Of a stretch of DNA of 64,000 nucleotides, positions 8,049 to 16,622 are shown one piece after another. Both the position numbers and the translations under genes were made by a program. The stretch comes from an uncultured Prevotellaceae bacterium. Its GTDB lineage: Bacteria; Bacteroidota; Bacteroidia; Bacteroidales; Bacteroidaceae. Every line of letters begins with the position of its first letter. Positions within the stretch are counted from its first letter, which is position 1. The notes under the pieces are model-generated. The model was not told where the DNA came from. It did not search any database and saw nothing but the letters and a program-made list of their open reading frames with translations. The stretch lies in contig CADASP010000009.1 in the NCBI GenBank assembly GCA_902790625.1, positions 124,001 through 188,000 on the forward strand. The letters run 5' to 3'.

Positions 8049-9155
8049 ATGACATTCAACGATGTGATAGGCCAGCAAGAGGTGCGCGAGCGCCTGATGC
8101 AGATGGTGAGCGACGAGCGCTTGCCCCATGCCATCATGCTTTGCGGGCCTCAAGGAGTGGGCAAGCTGGCCTTGGCCGTAGCTTTCGGCTCCTATCTCTT
8201 GGGCGAAGACAATGCTATGGTGCGCCGACTGCAGCACCCCGACCTGCACTTCACCTACCCCACCATCAAGTTGCCTTCGATGAGTTCCGACCACAAACCC
8301 GTGAGCGACGATTTTGCCCGCGAGTGGCATCAACTCATCACCACCGAGGGGCCTTACTTCTCCATCGACCAGTGGCTTTCGGCCATAGGGGCCGAGAACC
8401 AGCAGGCTATCATCACCGCTGGCGAGAGCGACGAGCTGGTGCGCAAACTCAGCCTGAAGTCGAGCCAAGGGGGCTACAAGGTGAGCATCATCTGGCTGCC
8501 CGAGCGCATGAATGGTGAGTGTGCCAACAAGCTGCTGAAGCTGATTGAGGAGCCCCCACAGCGCACCGTGTTCCTGCTGGCTTGTGAGGAGCCGCAACAG
8601 CTCATCGAGACCATCCGAAGCCGTGTGCAGCGCATCGACGTGAAGCGTCTGCCCACCGACATCATCCGCGAGGCATTGGTAAGTCAACGTGGCATTGATG
8701 CCGAGCAGGCCGTGCGCATAGCCCGACTGGCACGCGGCTCGTGGCTGCGTGCTTTGCAAGAGCTACAGGCGGGGAGCGAGAACGAGCAGTTTCTGGAGTA
8801 TTTCATACAGCTGATGCGACTGGCCTACAAGCGCGATGTGCGTAGCCTGAAAGGATGGAGCGAGACGATGGCCGCCTTAGGGCGCGAGAAGCAGAAGCGC
8901 TTTCTGGGCTATTTCCTGCACATGCTGCGCGAGAGCTTCATGTCGAACTTCAAGAACCACGACCTCAGCTACATGTCGATGGCCGAGGAGCAGTTCACCA
9001 ACAATTTCGGGCGGTTCATCAACGAGGCCAACGTGTTGCCCATCAGCGACTTGGTCAATCTTGCCATTCGCGACATCAGTCAGAATGCCAACGGCAAGAT
9101 TGTGTTCTTCCACATGGCCCTGCAAATGATTGTGCTACTGATTCAGAAGCCATAA
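8049..9155 (+). CDS. holB: DNA polymerase III, delta prime subunit
   Basis: A 368-residue AAA+ clamp-loader subunit: MTFNDVIGQQEVRERL start, P-loop-like CGPQGVGKLALA near residue 40, KLLKLIEEPPQRTVFLLACE (box VII region) and TIRSRVQRID (SRC-like motif, here SRV). Delta prime helps load the beta sliding clamp at the replication fork. The Cys-rich zinc module of E. coli delta prime is not evident. The P-loop ends GKL rather than GKT/S, in keeping with delta prime being catalytically inert. It stands alone with its own promoter. Confidence 0.9.
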   Translation: MTFNDVIGQQEVRERLMQMVSDERLPHAIMLCGPQGVGKLALAVAFGSYLLGEDNAMVRRLQHPDLHFTYPTIKLPSMSSDHKPVSDDFAREWHQLITTEGPYFSIDQWLSAIGAENQQAIITAGESDELVRKLSLKSSQGGYKVSIIWLPERMNGECANKLLKLIEEPPQRTVFLLACEEPQQLIETIRSRVQRIDVKRLPTDIIREALVSQRGIDAEQAVRIARLARGSWLRALQELQAGSENEQFLEYFIQLMRLAYKRDVRSLKGWSETMAALGREKQKRFLGYFLHMLRESFMSNFKNHDLSYMSMAEEQFTNNFGRFINEANVLPISDLVNLAIRDISQNANGKIVFFHMALQMIVLLIQKP

Positions 9156-9214
9156 GAAACCATCCACCGAGGCCCCTTCTCTCCCCGCGTCCTCTGCATC
9201 CTCTAAAAAACAGA

Positions 9215-9503
9215 ATTATTGTCCGCATGTAACAGATAGGCGGCCTAAAAGGCCAACAAGCACATGTGATGGAATATCAATGTACAAACGGCCTGAAAGG
9301 CCAACAAGCACATAGCCCAGGGCAACGCCCTGGGTAAGCTGATGTGCGGCAGCAACGCCCTGAAAGGGCAAAAGCCCTAATAGGAAATAATGCTTATGCC
9401 CTTTCAGGGCGAACGTTACTGCATTTACATACCCAGGGCGGTGCCCTGGGCTGTTGGCTTATTGCCCCTTCGGGGCGCTATTAGGGTGATTGCGGATAAT
9501 CAT
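9215..9503. repeat. Composite palindromic (REP/BIME-like) element, solo copy
   Basis: A cluster of short GC-rich hairpins: ggcctaaaaggcc, ggcctgaaaggcc, cccagggcaacgccctggg, gccctgaaagggc, gccctttcagggc, cccagggcggtgccctggg and gccccttcggggc. It is bounded by an imperfect inverted end repeat (attattgtccgcat at the left, ttgcggataatcat at the right). The same hairpins in the same order flank the RAYT transposase gene at 23380-23836 and occur as another solo copy at 45607-45847. No gene is seen in 9156-9605. Confidence 0.8.
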
Positions 9504-9605
9504 TAAAAATAGTATTCACGAACATTGACCATTGAGCTCCCTATGTCCTTTTGGCAAAAAGCAGCCAAAGGTAGAGCGCAATGGTCAATGGTCAATGCTC
9601 AATGG

Positions 9606-10001
9606 TCAATGGCAAAACGCCTGATAAATCTTGTCGGCAGCCTGCTGCATCTCTTCGGGTGTGAGCTTCAGCTTCTCGCGACGGAAGTCAGCATCGGCCT
9701 CGCTCTGCATGGGGATGAGGTGCACATGGGCATGCGCCACCTCAAGGCCGAGCACCACCTGTGCCACTTTCTTGCAAGGGAAGGCCTGCTTGATGGCGAT
9801 GGCCACCCGCTTCACAAACTGTTGATAGCGAGCCAGCTCATCGTCGGCCATATCAAAATAGTAGTCTACTTCGCGGCGGGGAATCACCAGCGTGTGACCC
9901 ACCACGAGGGGGTTGATGTCGAGGAATGCATAGAACTCTTCGTTCTCTGCGCACTTGTAGCTGGGAATCTCGCCAGCAGCAATCTTACTGAAAATATCCA
10001 T
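9606..10001 (-). CDS. HIT-family nucleotide hydrolase/transferase (HINT-like)
   Basis: A 131-residue protein opening MDIFSKIAAGEIPSYK, with the internal signature NPLVVGHTLVIPRR and the histidine triad HAHVHLIP near residue 92, whose central His is the nucleophile acting on nucleoside phosphoramidates or similar. Length and layout are those of bacterial HinT proteins. It lies downstream of greA on the same strand, separated by 316 nt of low-complexity repeat, so it is probably transcribed on its own. The 3' side carries short atggtcaatgg repeats. Confidence 0.93.
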   Translation of the reverse strand: MDIFSKIAAGEIPSYKCAENEEFYAFLDINPLVVGHTLVIPRREVDYYFDMADDELARYQQFVKRVAIAIKQAFPCKKVAQVVLGLEVAHAHVHLIPMQSEADADFRREKLKLTPEEMQQAADKIYQAFCH

Positions 10002-10317
10002 AGAGGTTGAGGGTTAAGGGTTAAGGGTTGAGGGTTAAAGGTGGAGGGTGGAAGGTGGAAGGTGGAGGGTGGAGGGTGGAAGGTGGAGGGTGGAAGGTGG
10101 AAGGTGGAGGGTGGAAGGTGGAAGATGGAGGGAGGAAGGTGGAGGGAGGATAGGAAAGTGAAGTGTGAAGAATGAAGAGTGAAGATTATCTTTCAATCGC
10201 TGTGCTTTGTGAAAGCGTCCCTTCGGGCCGAGCGGCTACCGCAGTTCTATCCTCCTTCCACCTTCCACCCTCCACCCTCCTCCTTTAACCTTCCACCTTC
10301 AACCTTCCACTCACGTT
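10002..10317. repeat. Low-complexity minisatellite between greA and the HIT gene
   Basis: Purine-rich short tandem units (ggtggaaggtggaggg and gttaagggttgaggg types) run from 10006 to about 10150. A block with gaatgaagagtgaagatt, gctttgtgaaagcgtccctt and accgcagttctatcctcc follows, then complementary ccaccttccaccctcc units. The two arms can pair into a long imperfect hairpin. The central block recurs at 29392-29465 and partly at 14608-14655 and 60040-60160. No gene is present. Confidence 0.8.
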
Positions 10318-10785
10318 TCACCCCACGGTTATATTATCGATGCGGAGCTTGATGGTGCCACGCGGTATTTTCACTTCCACCACGTCGCCCACCTTGTGGT
10401 TGAGCAGGCCCTGTGCGATGGGTGTCTGGATGCTGATCTTGCCTTGGCGCAGGTCGGCCTCACTCTCACTGACGATGGTGTAGGTCATGTGAGCCTTGTT
10501 GGCCATGTTGGTCATTTCCACCTTCGACAGTATCTGCACGCTGTCGGCACTCAGCCTCGACGTGTCAACGATTTTAGCCTCGCTGATGGCCAGCTTCAGC
10601 TGGTTGATTTTTGACTCCAAGTGCGACTGTGCCTCTTTGGCAGCCTCATACTCAGAGTTCTCACTCAGGTCGCCCTTGTCGCGTGCTTCCGCTATGGCGG
10701 CCGATGCCTTGGGGCGCTCAATGCCCTCCAGACGTTTCAGTTCGGCTATGAGCTTGTCATAGCCTTCTTGTGACATGTATGCCAT
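10318..10785 (-). CDS. greA: Transcription elongation factor GreA
   Basis: A 155-residue two-domain factor that rescues backtracked RNA polymerase by stimulating transcript cleavage. The N-terminal coiled coil (MAYMSQEGYDKLIAELKRLE, then GDLSENSEYEAAKEAQ with the tip acidic residues) and the C-terminal FKBP-like domain (ISIQTPIAQGLLNHKVGDVV) are both standard in length and sequence. A canonical promoter lies about 130 nt upstream, giving an unusually long leader. Confidence 0.97.
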   Translation of the reverse strand: MAYMSQEGYDKLIAELKRLEGIERPKASAAIAEARDKGDLSENSEYEAAKEAQSHLESKINQLKLAISEAKIVDTSRLSADSVQILSKVEMTNMANKAHMTYTIVSESEADLRQGKISIQTPIAQGLLNHKVGDVVEVKIPRGTIKLRIDNITVG

Positions 10786-10914
10786 TTTTCTATAATTATT
10801 TACAATATTAATCTAAGAGGTTAATGTTTTCAGCAGTAAAAGCAAAGAATCCCAGCCATTCTTTCAGGCCGGAATCCTTGTCCACTACGATGTAGTATTA
10901 TCGTCTTCGGAGTG

Positions 10915-10945
10915 CAAAATTAGGCATAAATTTCTACACGCCAAA
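10915..10945 (-). promoter_or_regulatory. Promoter of greA with long 5' leader
   Basis: The minus strand reads TTTG (10945-10942), a 19-nt spacer, then TAATTTTG (10922-10915). The greA ATG is 130 nt downstream at 10785. The leader contains partly self-complementary segments (gattccggcctgaaagaatg and gattctttgc), which could form a hairpin. Confidence 0.7.
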
Positions 10946-10983
10946 GTTTTTGATGTTAAAAAAACTTATCAAGCCCGTTCTTG

Positions 10984-11685
10984 TCAGCCTTTTTCGCCCA
11001 CCAGCTCCTGATAGAGTTGGCGCATGCCCTCCGAAGCCCCCTTCATGATTTGCTTGATGCTGGCACCCGCATGCACGGGGTTGGGGTCGATGAGGTAGAT
11101 GGGCACACCAGGACGTGCATAGTGCACGAGTCCGGCTGCTGGATAGACCACCAGCGAGGTGCCAATGATGATGAGGATGTCGGCCTCCTGCACCTCTTCG
11201 GCGGCTATGGTGATGTTGGGCACAGCCTCGCCAAAGAACACGATGTAGGGGCGCAGCAACGACCCGTCGCCAGCCTTTGTGCCAGGCACCACCTCACAGT
11301 TGTCGGGGGTGAGCTGCTTGATGTAGCGTGGGTCGTCCACATCACGGCTCGAGCACACCTTCATCAGCTCGCCATGCAGGTGCACCACGTGTGTGCTGCC
11401 TGCCTGCTCGTGCAGGTTGTCAACGTTCTGTGTCACCACCGTCACCTTGAAGTGCTGCTCCAGCTGAGCCACCAGGCGATGGCCCTCGTTGGGCTTCACA
11501 CCCCAGCATTTGCGGCGCAGCATGTTATAGAAGTTCGTCACCAGCGTGGGGTCGGCTTCCCATCCCTCGTGGGTGGCCACCTGCGACACAGGGTACTCCT
11601 CCCACAATCCATCGGCATCGCGGAAGGTTTTCAGGCCACTCTCCACCGACATGCCGGCTCCTGTCAATACCACTATTTTCTTCAT
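10984..11685 (-). CDS. cobB: Sirtuin, NAD-dependent protein deacylase (CobB-like)
   Basis: A 233-residue Sir2-family protein removing acyl groups from lysine with NAD as co-substrate. Motifs are VLTGAGMSVESGLKTFRD (NAD binding), TQNVDNLHEQAG and VVHLHGE with the catalytic His, then IGTSLVVYPAAGL and LIDPNP. The four-Cys zinc ribbon usual between HGE and RP is reduced to two Cys (VCSSRD, DNCEVV), and the Tyr-x-x-Arg acyl-specificity motif reads YNML. The ATG at 11685 is preferred over an upstream in-frame TTG at 11691. Confidence 0.92.
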   Translation of the reverse strand: MKKIVVLTGAGMSVESGLKTFRDADGLWEEYPVSQVATHEGWEADPTLVTNFYNMLRRKCWGVKPNEGHRLVAQLEQHFKVTVVTQNVDNLHEQAGSTHVVHLHGELMKVCSSRDVDDPRYIKQLTPDNCEVVPGTKAGDGSLLRPYIVFFGEAVPNITIAAEEVQEADILIIIGTSLVVYPAAGLVHYARPGVPIYLIDPNPVHAGASIKQIMKGASEGMRQLYQELVGEKG

Positions 11686-11960
11686 AATCAATGATTGTTA
11701 TTTCAACGTAGAAAAGCGATGCACATCCATTGCGCTCAATGTCGCTCTCCACCTAAGGTCGCTCGCAAGGCAAGTAGCTGAAGCGCATCAGGGGATAGCT
11801 ATTTTCCATTCAAACGCAATCGGTTCCATCATGTTTTTGGTTACGGCAGCAAAATTACACAATGTTTACCAAATACACAATAAATTCAGCAGTTTTTTTA
11901 TTTCAATGGTGATTCTTTTCGGGTTTTGGAAAGAAGAAGCATCCGCATGTCATTCCTTAC

Positions 11961-12137
11961 AAATTTCGGTTGGCAGCGGCCGCTGCCATCATTGGCGGCG
12001 TTCGCTGCCATCATTGGCAGCGGCCGCTGCCAATCATGTCCCCGCCCGCTGCCTGCCCCTTTTCCCTCGGCGGTGCCTCCCGCTCCCTGTTTGTCGTGCG
12101 CCTCCGCTCCTGAATGCGCCCCATTTCGCTCGTCATC
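11961..12137 (+). repeat. GC-rich dispersed repeat, copy A
   Basis: A 177-nt element beginning aaatttcggttggcagcggc and containing two copies of the palindrome ggcagcggccgctgcc separated by atcattggcggcgttcgctg; it ends near gccccatttcgctcgtcatc. Copies occur at 21707-21879 (same orientation), 45234-45473 and 57920-58177 (opposite orientation). It has no open reading frame of its own. Confidence 0.85.
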
Positions 12138-12165
12138 AAACATGCTCAACGGCACGTCGCCCCCA

Positions 12166-12290
12166 CTGGGGCGTTCAGTATGTTGTGGTACTACCACAAC
12201 AAACGGGACAGTGAATGTGCTAGTGGCCACCAGCGGCGACACGGGCAGTGCTGGTGGCCAACGGTTTCCTCGGATTTCTTTCCGACAGTC
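12166..12290 (+). pseudogene. Scrap of threonine synthase gene
   Basis: A short region encodes, across three frames, FSMLWYYHNKRDS, then VNVLVATSGDTGSA, then VANGFLGF. Joined, this matches the pyridoxal-phosphate loop region of Bacteroidetes threonine synthase (VLVATSGDTG, VANGFLG). Two single-base frame changes break it, near 12215 and 12253, and no thrC homology is visible before or after. It follows directly on repeat copy A, so it looks like debris captured in a recombination hot spot. No function is expected. Confidence 0.5.
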
Positions 12291-12364
12291 TTCACTGGGG
12301 CGGAGGTGGCGGAGTTGCTCCGACGAAACGTGTGTGAAGAGTAGTTCCTCGGACGGAGGGCACT

Positions 12365-12597
12365 TTACTCATCCAATATCCTGCTCAGGATGATAGTGGC
12401 ATCAGTGATAGTGATGTGTTTGTCGTCGTTCATGTCAGCGGCCTCGGGATAGAAGTCCTCCGGCACTATTCCGAGGATGTAGTCCACGATGGCCATTACA
12501 TCTGCAATGGTCAGTTCGTTGTCACCGTTCACGTCGCCAAGAGCGATGGCATCTGGGTCGTAGATGAGGGACACGCTTCCGTCGCTGAGGTACTGAG
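12365..12597 (-). pseudogene. C-terminal fragment of a dockerin-like secreted protein
   Basis: Minus-strand sequence encodes DPDAIALGDVNGDNELTIAD and then AADMNDDKHITITDATIIL before a stop at 12365. These are two calcium-binding dockerin-type repeats (DxNxDxxxxxxD) that normally end large Bacteroidetes surface proteins. Homology stops at about 12597, exactly where the IS1595 transposase fragment begins on the other strand, so the rest of the gene has been lost. A complete relative with a similar tail lies at 30801-32483. Confidence 0.65.
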
Positions 12598-12599
12598 CC

Positions 12600-13355
12600 A
12601 CCTTCCTGATGAAACTGCGGGACATCATGGGAAAGCGCGAGAACATGTATACACTCTCTGGGGAGGTGGAACTTGACGAGGCATTCTTCCCCACAAGGAT
12701 GAAGGGGGACGAAAAGGACGAGCCGCTGAAACGTGGCGCAGGAAGCCAGCGGCAGACAAAAGTCCTCGTAATCGTTGAGAGCAAGCCCGCTGACGAAATA
12801 CTGGTCACTTACTTGGAGTCGCTACTAGCGTCATATTCTGATCGGAAGGCTAAAAAGGTGGCGGATTTTGAAAAGAAGATTGCAAAGAAAGTTGGTGTCA
12901 AAAAGGCTGTGAACTATATTAAGATGTTCGTATTGGAAAACCTTGAAGCTGGGACTATAGAAAGAATTGCAGGGCGATTCATTGAAAAAGAAACAAAGGT
13001 CGTTACCGACGGCTCAAAGTCACATGTCAAGTTCAATACCCTGTTCAACATTCATGAGAGCCATGTGGAATACGATGCGGCCTCAGTTGTCAGGACAAAC
13101 CTGCCTTGGGTGCATATAGTCATAGGTGAATGCAGAAGCGGAATAGAGGCTATTCACAAAGAGGGCGAGCAGGGATTCCTTCAACTATACCTCAACGAAT
13201 ACTGCTGGAAGTTCAATCGCAGGTTCTTCAGGGACTCTACCAATCCAAAGTACGACCTCTTTGACAGACTTGTCAAGATTTCTGCAATGTTCACTTCAGA
13301 CATCAAATATGACCGAAATGCCGAAGACACATCTGATATAGAGTATGATATGTAA
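12600..13355 (+). pseudogene. IS1595-family transposase, 5'-truncated
   Basis: The readable part (ATG at 12609, 248 residues) starts in the middle of the transposase: KLRDIMGKRENMYTLSGEVE leads directly into the first catalytic acidic site (ELDEAFFP); KVVTDGSKSH carries the second Asp and HIVIGECRSGIEAIHK with YCWKFNRRFF the third region. IS1595 transposases normally have about 100 more N-terminal residues including a zinc ribbon; these are missing, and an in-frame TGA lies at 12594. The element is therefore dead, and no terminal inverted repeats were found. Confidence 0.8.
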
Positions 13356-13413
13356 TGTTAATTAATTTAAGACTTTCTTCCGCATACGGAATAAAAAAAA
13401 GGAGAGAAATCCT

Positions 13414-13444
13414 TTTGCGTTTCTCTCGTTTTTTTGTAACTTTG
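13414..13444 (+). promoter_or_regulatory. Promoter of the uronate-kinase-like operon
   Basis: TTTG at 13414-13417, a 19-nt spacer and TAACTTTG at 13437-13444, followed 20 nt later by the ATG at 13465. The segment just before, ggagagaaatccttttgcgtttctctc, can form a hairpin that includes the -33 region. Confidence 0.8.
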
Positions 13445-13464
13445 CACCCATCAATTCAATTGTT

Positions 13465-14604
13465 ATGGAATATCAGTATCATATTTATGCACCCTACCGC
13501 GTATGCCCGCTGGGTGCGCATGTTGACCACCAGCACGGTCTGGTGACGGGCTTTGCCATCAACAAGGGTGTGGATTTGTGGTTCAATGTGCGCCAGGATG
13601 GCATGGTGAACCTGAAGTCGAGGACTTTCGAGGGCGATGTGAGCTTTGAGATTACCAAGCCGAGCCAGGTGAAAGAGCAGCACTGGGGCGACTATGCCCG
13701 TGGTGCCAAGTATGCCCTGCGCAAGCGCTTTGAGCTGAAGAGGGGCATCGACGGTGTGATACAAGGGTCGCTGCCTGTGGGTGGCCTCTCGTCGAGTGCT
13801 GCCGTGCTGATAGCCTATGTGATGGCCTTCGCCAAAGCCAACGACATCACGTTGCAGCCCTTTGAGGTGGTGAAAATTGCATCGGAGGCTGAGCGCGAAT
13901 ACATAGGTCTGAACAATGGTCTGCTCGACCAGGCTTGCATCGCGCTGGGCAAGAAGGACGGTCTGCTGTTCCTGGACTGCGACTCCGACGAGTGGCGCAT
14001 CATCAAGCGCAATGCCGAGATGCCCCCCTTTGAGATTGGCATCTTCTTCTCGGGCCTGACACGCAGCCTTGTCAACTCCGACTACAACCTGCGCGTGTTT
14101 GAGTGCAAGACAGCCGCCTGGAACATGCTGGCCTATACCGACCAGCCACTGAAGACCTTCGACAAGACCTTCCTGCGCGACATCCCCAAGGCCACCTTTG
14201 AGAAGACACGCATCGCCATGCCTGCCCGCTTTGCCCGCCGTGCTGAGCACTTCTATTCAGAATACCGCCGTGTGCGTCAGGGTGTGACAGCTTGGGAGAC
14301 GGGCAACATGAAGCTGTTTGGCAAGCTGAGCTTCGACTCGTGCGAGAGCAGCATCCACAACTACGAGTGTGGCTCGCCAGAGCTGATTGCCATCTACGAG
14401 ATCATGCGCCAGCTGCCTGGTGTGTATGGTGGACGTTTCAGCGGAGCTGGCTTCAAGGGAGCCTGCATCGCTCTGGTAGACCCTGCCTACAAGGAGGCCA
14501 TCGAGCAGGAGCTCACCAAGCGCTATCTGGAGCAGTTCCCCGAATACGAGAAGACATTCCAGGTGTTCTGGGTGGAGCCCGACGACGGGGCAAGGTTTGT
14601 CTGA
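13465..14604 (+). CDS. GHMP sugar kinase, galacturonokinase/galactokinase-like
   Basis: A 379-residue GHMP kinase. The start motif YRVCPLGAHVDHQHGLVTGF resembles plant galacturonokinase (CPLGAHIDHQ) more than the galactokinase signature PGRxNLIGEHTDY, which the true galK at 50730-51893 has. The ATP-binding loop LPVGGLSSSAAVL lies near residue 105 and a third motif GGRFSGAGFKGACIAL near 330. Downstream genes encode a sugar nucleotidyltransferase and a UDP-glucuronate-4-epimerase-like protein, so phosphorylation of a uronic acid at C1 feeding UDP-sugar synthesis is a reasonable inference. Substrate unproven. Confidence 0.8.
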   Translation: MEYQYHIYAPYRVCPLGAHVDHQHGLVTGFAINKGVDLWFNVRQDGMVNLKSRTFEGDVSFEITKPSQVKEQHWGDYARGAKYALRKRFELKRGIDGVIQGSLPVGGLSSSAAVLIAYVMAFAKANDITLQPFEVVKIASEAEREYIGLNNGLLDQACIALGKKDGLLFLDCDSDEWRIIKRNAEMPPFEIGIFFSGLTRSLVNSDYNLRVFECKTAAWNMLAYTDQPLKTFDKTFLRDIPKATFEKTRIAMPARFARRAEHFYSEYRRVRQGVTAWETGNMKLFGKLSFDSCESSIHNYECGSPELIAIYEIMRQLPGVYGGRFSGAGFKGACIALVDPAYKEAIEQELTKRYLEQFPEYEKTFQVFWVEPDDGARFV

Positions 14605-14705
14605 TAAGTGAAGAGTGAAGAATGAAGAGTGAAGAATTTGCTTCCGCAGTTCTATTCTCCACTCACCACTCACCACTCACCACTCACTCCTAACTCCTAA
14701 CTCAA
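14605..14705. repeat. Low-complexity repeat inside the operon
   Basis: Short units tgaagagtgaagaatgaaga, then a ttccgcagttctattctcca segment, then tandem ccactcaccactcac and ctcctaactc units. It is the same family of gene-end repeats as at 10002-10317, 29383-29550 and 59858-60159. It separates the kinase from the nucleotidyltransferase without an obvious terminator. Confidence 0.75.
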
Positions 14706-14710
14706 AAGAA

Positions 14711-15442
14711 ATGAAGAATATAGTTATTGCAGCAGGATATGCTACTCGGCTGGGCGAACTGACGAAGAACTTCCCCAAGCCATTGCTGAAGATAGGCCAG
14801 AACACCATACTGGGCCGAATGCTCGACGACATCGACAGGATTGCTGACATCGACGAGCACATCATCATCACCAACCATAAGTTTGCACCCATCTTCGAAC
14901 AGTGGAAGCAGGAGCAGCACTACCAGAAACCCATCACCATCATCGACGATGGCACCGAGACCAACGACACACGGCTGGGGGCTGTCTGCGACCTGCTCTT
15001 CGCCATGAAGCAGCTGGGCATCGACGACGACATGCTGGTGGTGGCAGCCGACAACCTGCTGTTCTTCTCGTTCCAGGAGTTCGTCGACTTTGCCAAGGAG
15101 AAACAGACCAGCTGCATCATGTGCCACGAGCAGACGTCGATAGAGAAGCTGCAGCGCACAGGCGTGGTGGAGCTGGATGCCGACATGAAGGTGCTGGGCA
15201 TGGAAGAGAAGCCACAGGTGCCCAAGAGCCACTGGGCGGTGCCTCCTTTTTATATATATAGGAAGGAAGACCTCGACCTGGTGCGCCACTCGGTGGAGAA
15301 CAGCTGCGGAAAGGATGCCCCAGGCAACCTGGCCCACTACATGGTGGAGCACACCACGATGCACGCCTGGCCCATGAGTGCTGGGCGCTTCGACATAGGA
15401 AGCCTCGACACTTACTACGAGGCGGTGGAGAAATATGGATAA
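14711..15442 (+). CDS. Sugar-phosphate nucleotidyltransferase (RmlA/GlmU-like)
   Basis: A 243-residue nucleotidyltransferase. The N-terminal NTP-binding signature IAAGYATRLGELTKNFPKPL is a variant of GxGxRLxPxTxxxPKPL. VVAADNLLFF carries the metal-binding Asp and GVVELDADMKVLGMEEKP the sugar-phosphate loop; DIGSLDTYYEAVEKYG ends the protein as in GT-A uridylyl or thymidylyl transferases. Placed between a uronate-kinase-like gene and a UDP-uronate epimerase gene, it most likely makes a UDP-sugar from the sugar-1-phosphate. The nucleotide and sugar are not readable from the sequence. Confidence 0.82.
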   Translation: MKNIVIAAGYATRLGELTKNFPKPLLKIGQNTILGRMLDDIDRIADIDEHIIITNHKFAPIFEQWKQEQHYQKPITIIDDGTETNDTRLGAVCDLLFAMKQLGIDDDMLVVAADNLLFFSFQEFVDFAKEKQTSCIMCHEQTSIEKLQRTGVVELDADMKVLGMEEKPQVPKSHWAVPPFYIYRKEDLDLVRHSVENSCGKDAPGNLAHYMVEHTTMHAWPMSAGRFDIGSLDTYYEAVEKYG

Positions 15443-15463
15443 ACGACAGATTATAAAAATATT

Positions 15464-16525
15464 ATGGAGAAAATTAGCTTAGACAACAAAGCCATATTCG
15501 TGACAGGCGCCGCTGGATTCATTGGCTCCAACCTGGTGAAGCGGCTGTTCAAAGACGTGAAGGGTGCCACCATCGTGGGCATCGACAACATGAACGATTA
15601 TTACGACGTGCGGCTGAAGGAGTATCGACTGGAGGAGCTGCAGAAGAGCGTGCCAGAGGGCACCAAATGGGAGTTCATCAAAGGTGACATCGCCGACCGC
15701 GACATCATTGACACCATCTTTGGCAAGTACCAGCCCGCCGTGGTGGTGAACTTGGCCGCCCAGGCAGGCGTGCGCTACAGCATCACCAACCCCGATGCCT
15801 ACATACAGAGCAACCTGATAGGCTTCTACAACATCCTGGAGGCCTGCCGCCACCATCCCGTGGAGCATCTGGTGTATGCCTCATCGTCGAGCGTGTATGG
15901 CTCTAACAAGAAGGTGCCCTACTCCACCGACGACAAGGTGGACAACCCCGTGTCGCTCTATGCCGCCACGAAGAAGAGCAACGAGCTGCTGGCACATGCC
16001 TACTCCAAGCTCTACAACATCCCCTCCACAGGTCTGCGCTTCTTCACTGTCTATGGTCCTGCTGGGCGTCCCGACATGGCCTACTTCGGCTTCACCAACA
16101 AGCTGCGCGAGGGCAAGACCATCGAAATCTTCAACTTCGGCAACTGCAAGCGCGACTTCACCTTTGTCGACGACATCGTGGAGGGGGTGGTGCGCATCAT
16201 GCAGGGTGCTCCCAGCAAGCAGCAGGGCGACGATGGGCTCCCCCTCCCACCCTACGCCGTCTACAACATTGGCAACAGCTCGCCCGAGAATCTGCTCACC
16301 TTCGTCGACATCCTGCAGCAGGAGCTTATCCGCGCCGAGGTGCTGCCCGCCGACTATGACTTCGAGGCCCACAAGAAGCTGGTGCCCATGCAGCCCGGCG
16401 ACGTGCCCGTGACCTTTGCCGACACCTCAGCCTTGGAGCGCGACTATGGCTTCAAGCCTTCCACCTCGCTGCGCGATGGGCTGCGTGCCTTTGCAGAGTG
16501 GTACCATCGGTACTATATGGAATAG
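15464..16525 (+). CDS. NAD-dependent epimerase, UDP-glucuronate 4-epimerase type
   Basis: A 353-residue extended SDR. Rossmann motif VTGAAGFIGSNL near residue 14; the segment NMNDYYDVRLKEYRL is characteristic of UDP-glucuronate 4-epimerases (LpsL/CapI type); catalytic Ser in YASSSSVYG and Tyr/Lys in LYAATKKSNELLA. The reaction interconverts UDP-glucuronate and UDP-galacturonate. It follows the nucleotidyltransferase by 21 nt and completes a three-gene set. It ends in TAG, which shows that amber is an ordinary stop in this genome. Confidence 0.9.
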   Translation: MEKISLDNKAIFVTGAAGFIGSNLVKRLFKDVKGATIVGIDNMNDYYDVRLKEYRLEELQKSVPEGTKWEFIKGDIADRDIIDTIFGKYQPAVVVNLAAQAGVRYSITNPDAYIQSNLIGFYNILEACRHHPVEHLVYASSSSVYGSNKKVPYSTDDKVDNPVSLYAATKKSNELLAHAYSKLYNIPSTGLRFFTVYGPAGRPDMAYFGFTNKLREGKTIEIFNFGNCKRDFTFVDDIVEGVVRIMQGAPSKQQGDDGLPLPPYAVYNIGNSSPENLLTFVDILQQELIRAEVLPADYDFEAHKKLVPMQPGDVPVTFADTSALERDYGFKPSTSLRDGLRAFAEWYHRYYME

Positions 16526-16622
16526 GAAGCGAGAGGGTGAGGATGCCGAGGAAAAAACAAATCTGGGGCTTCGGGGGATAAAAACAACGCCAAAAATTTG
16601 GTGTTATTTCATTTTTTATTCG

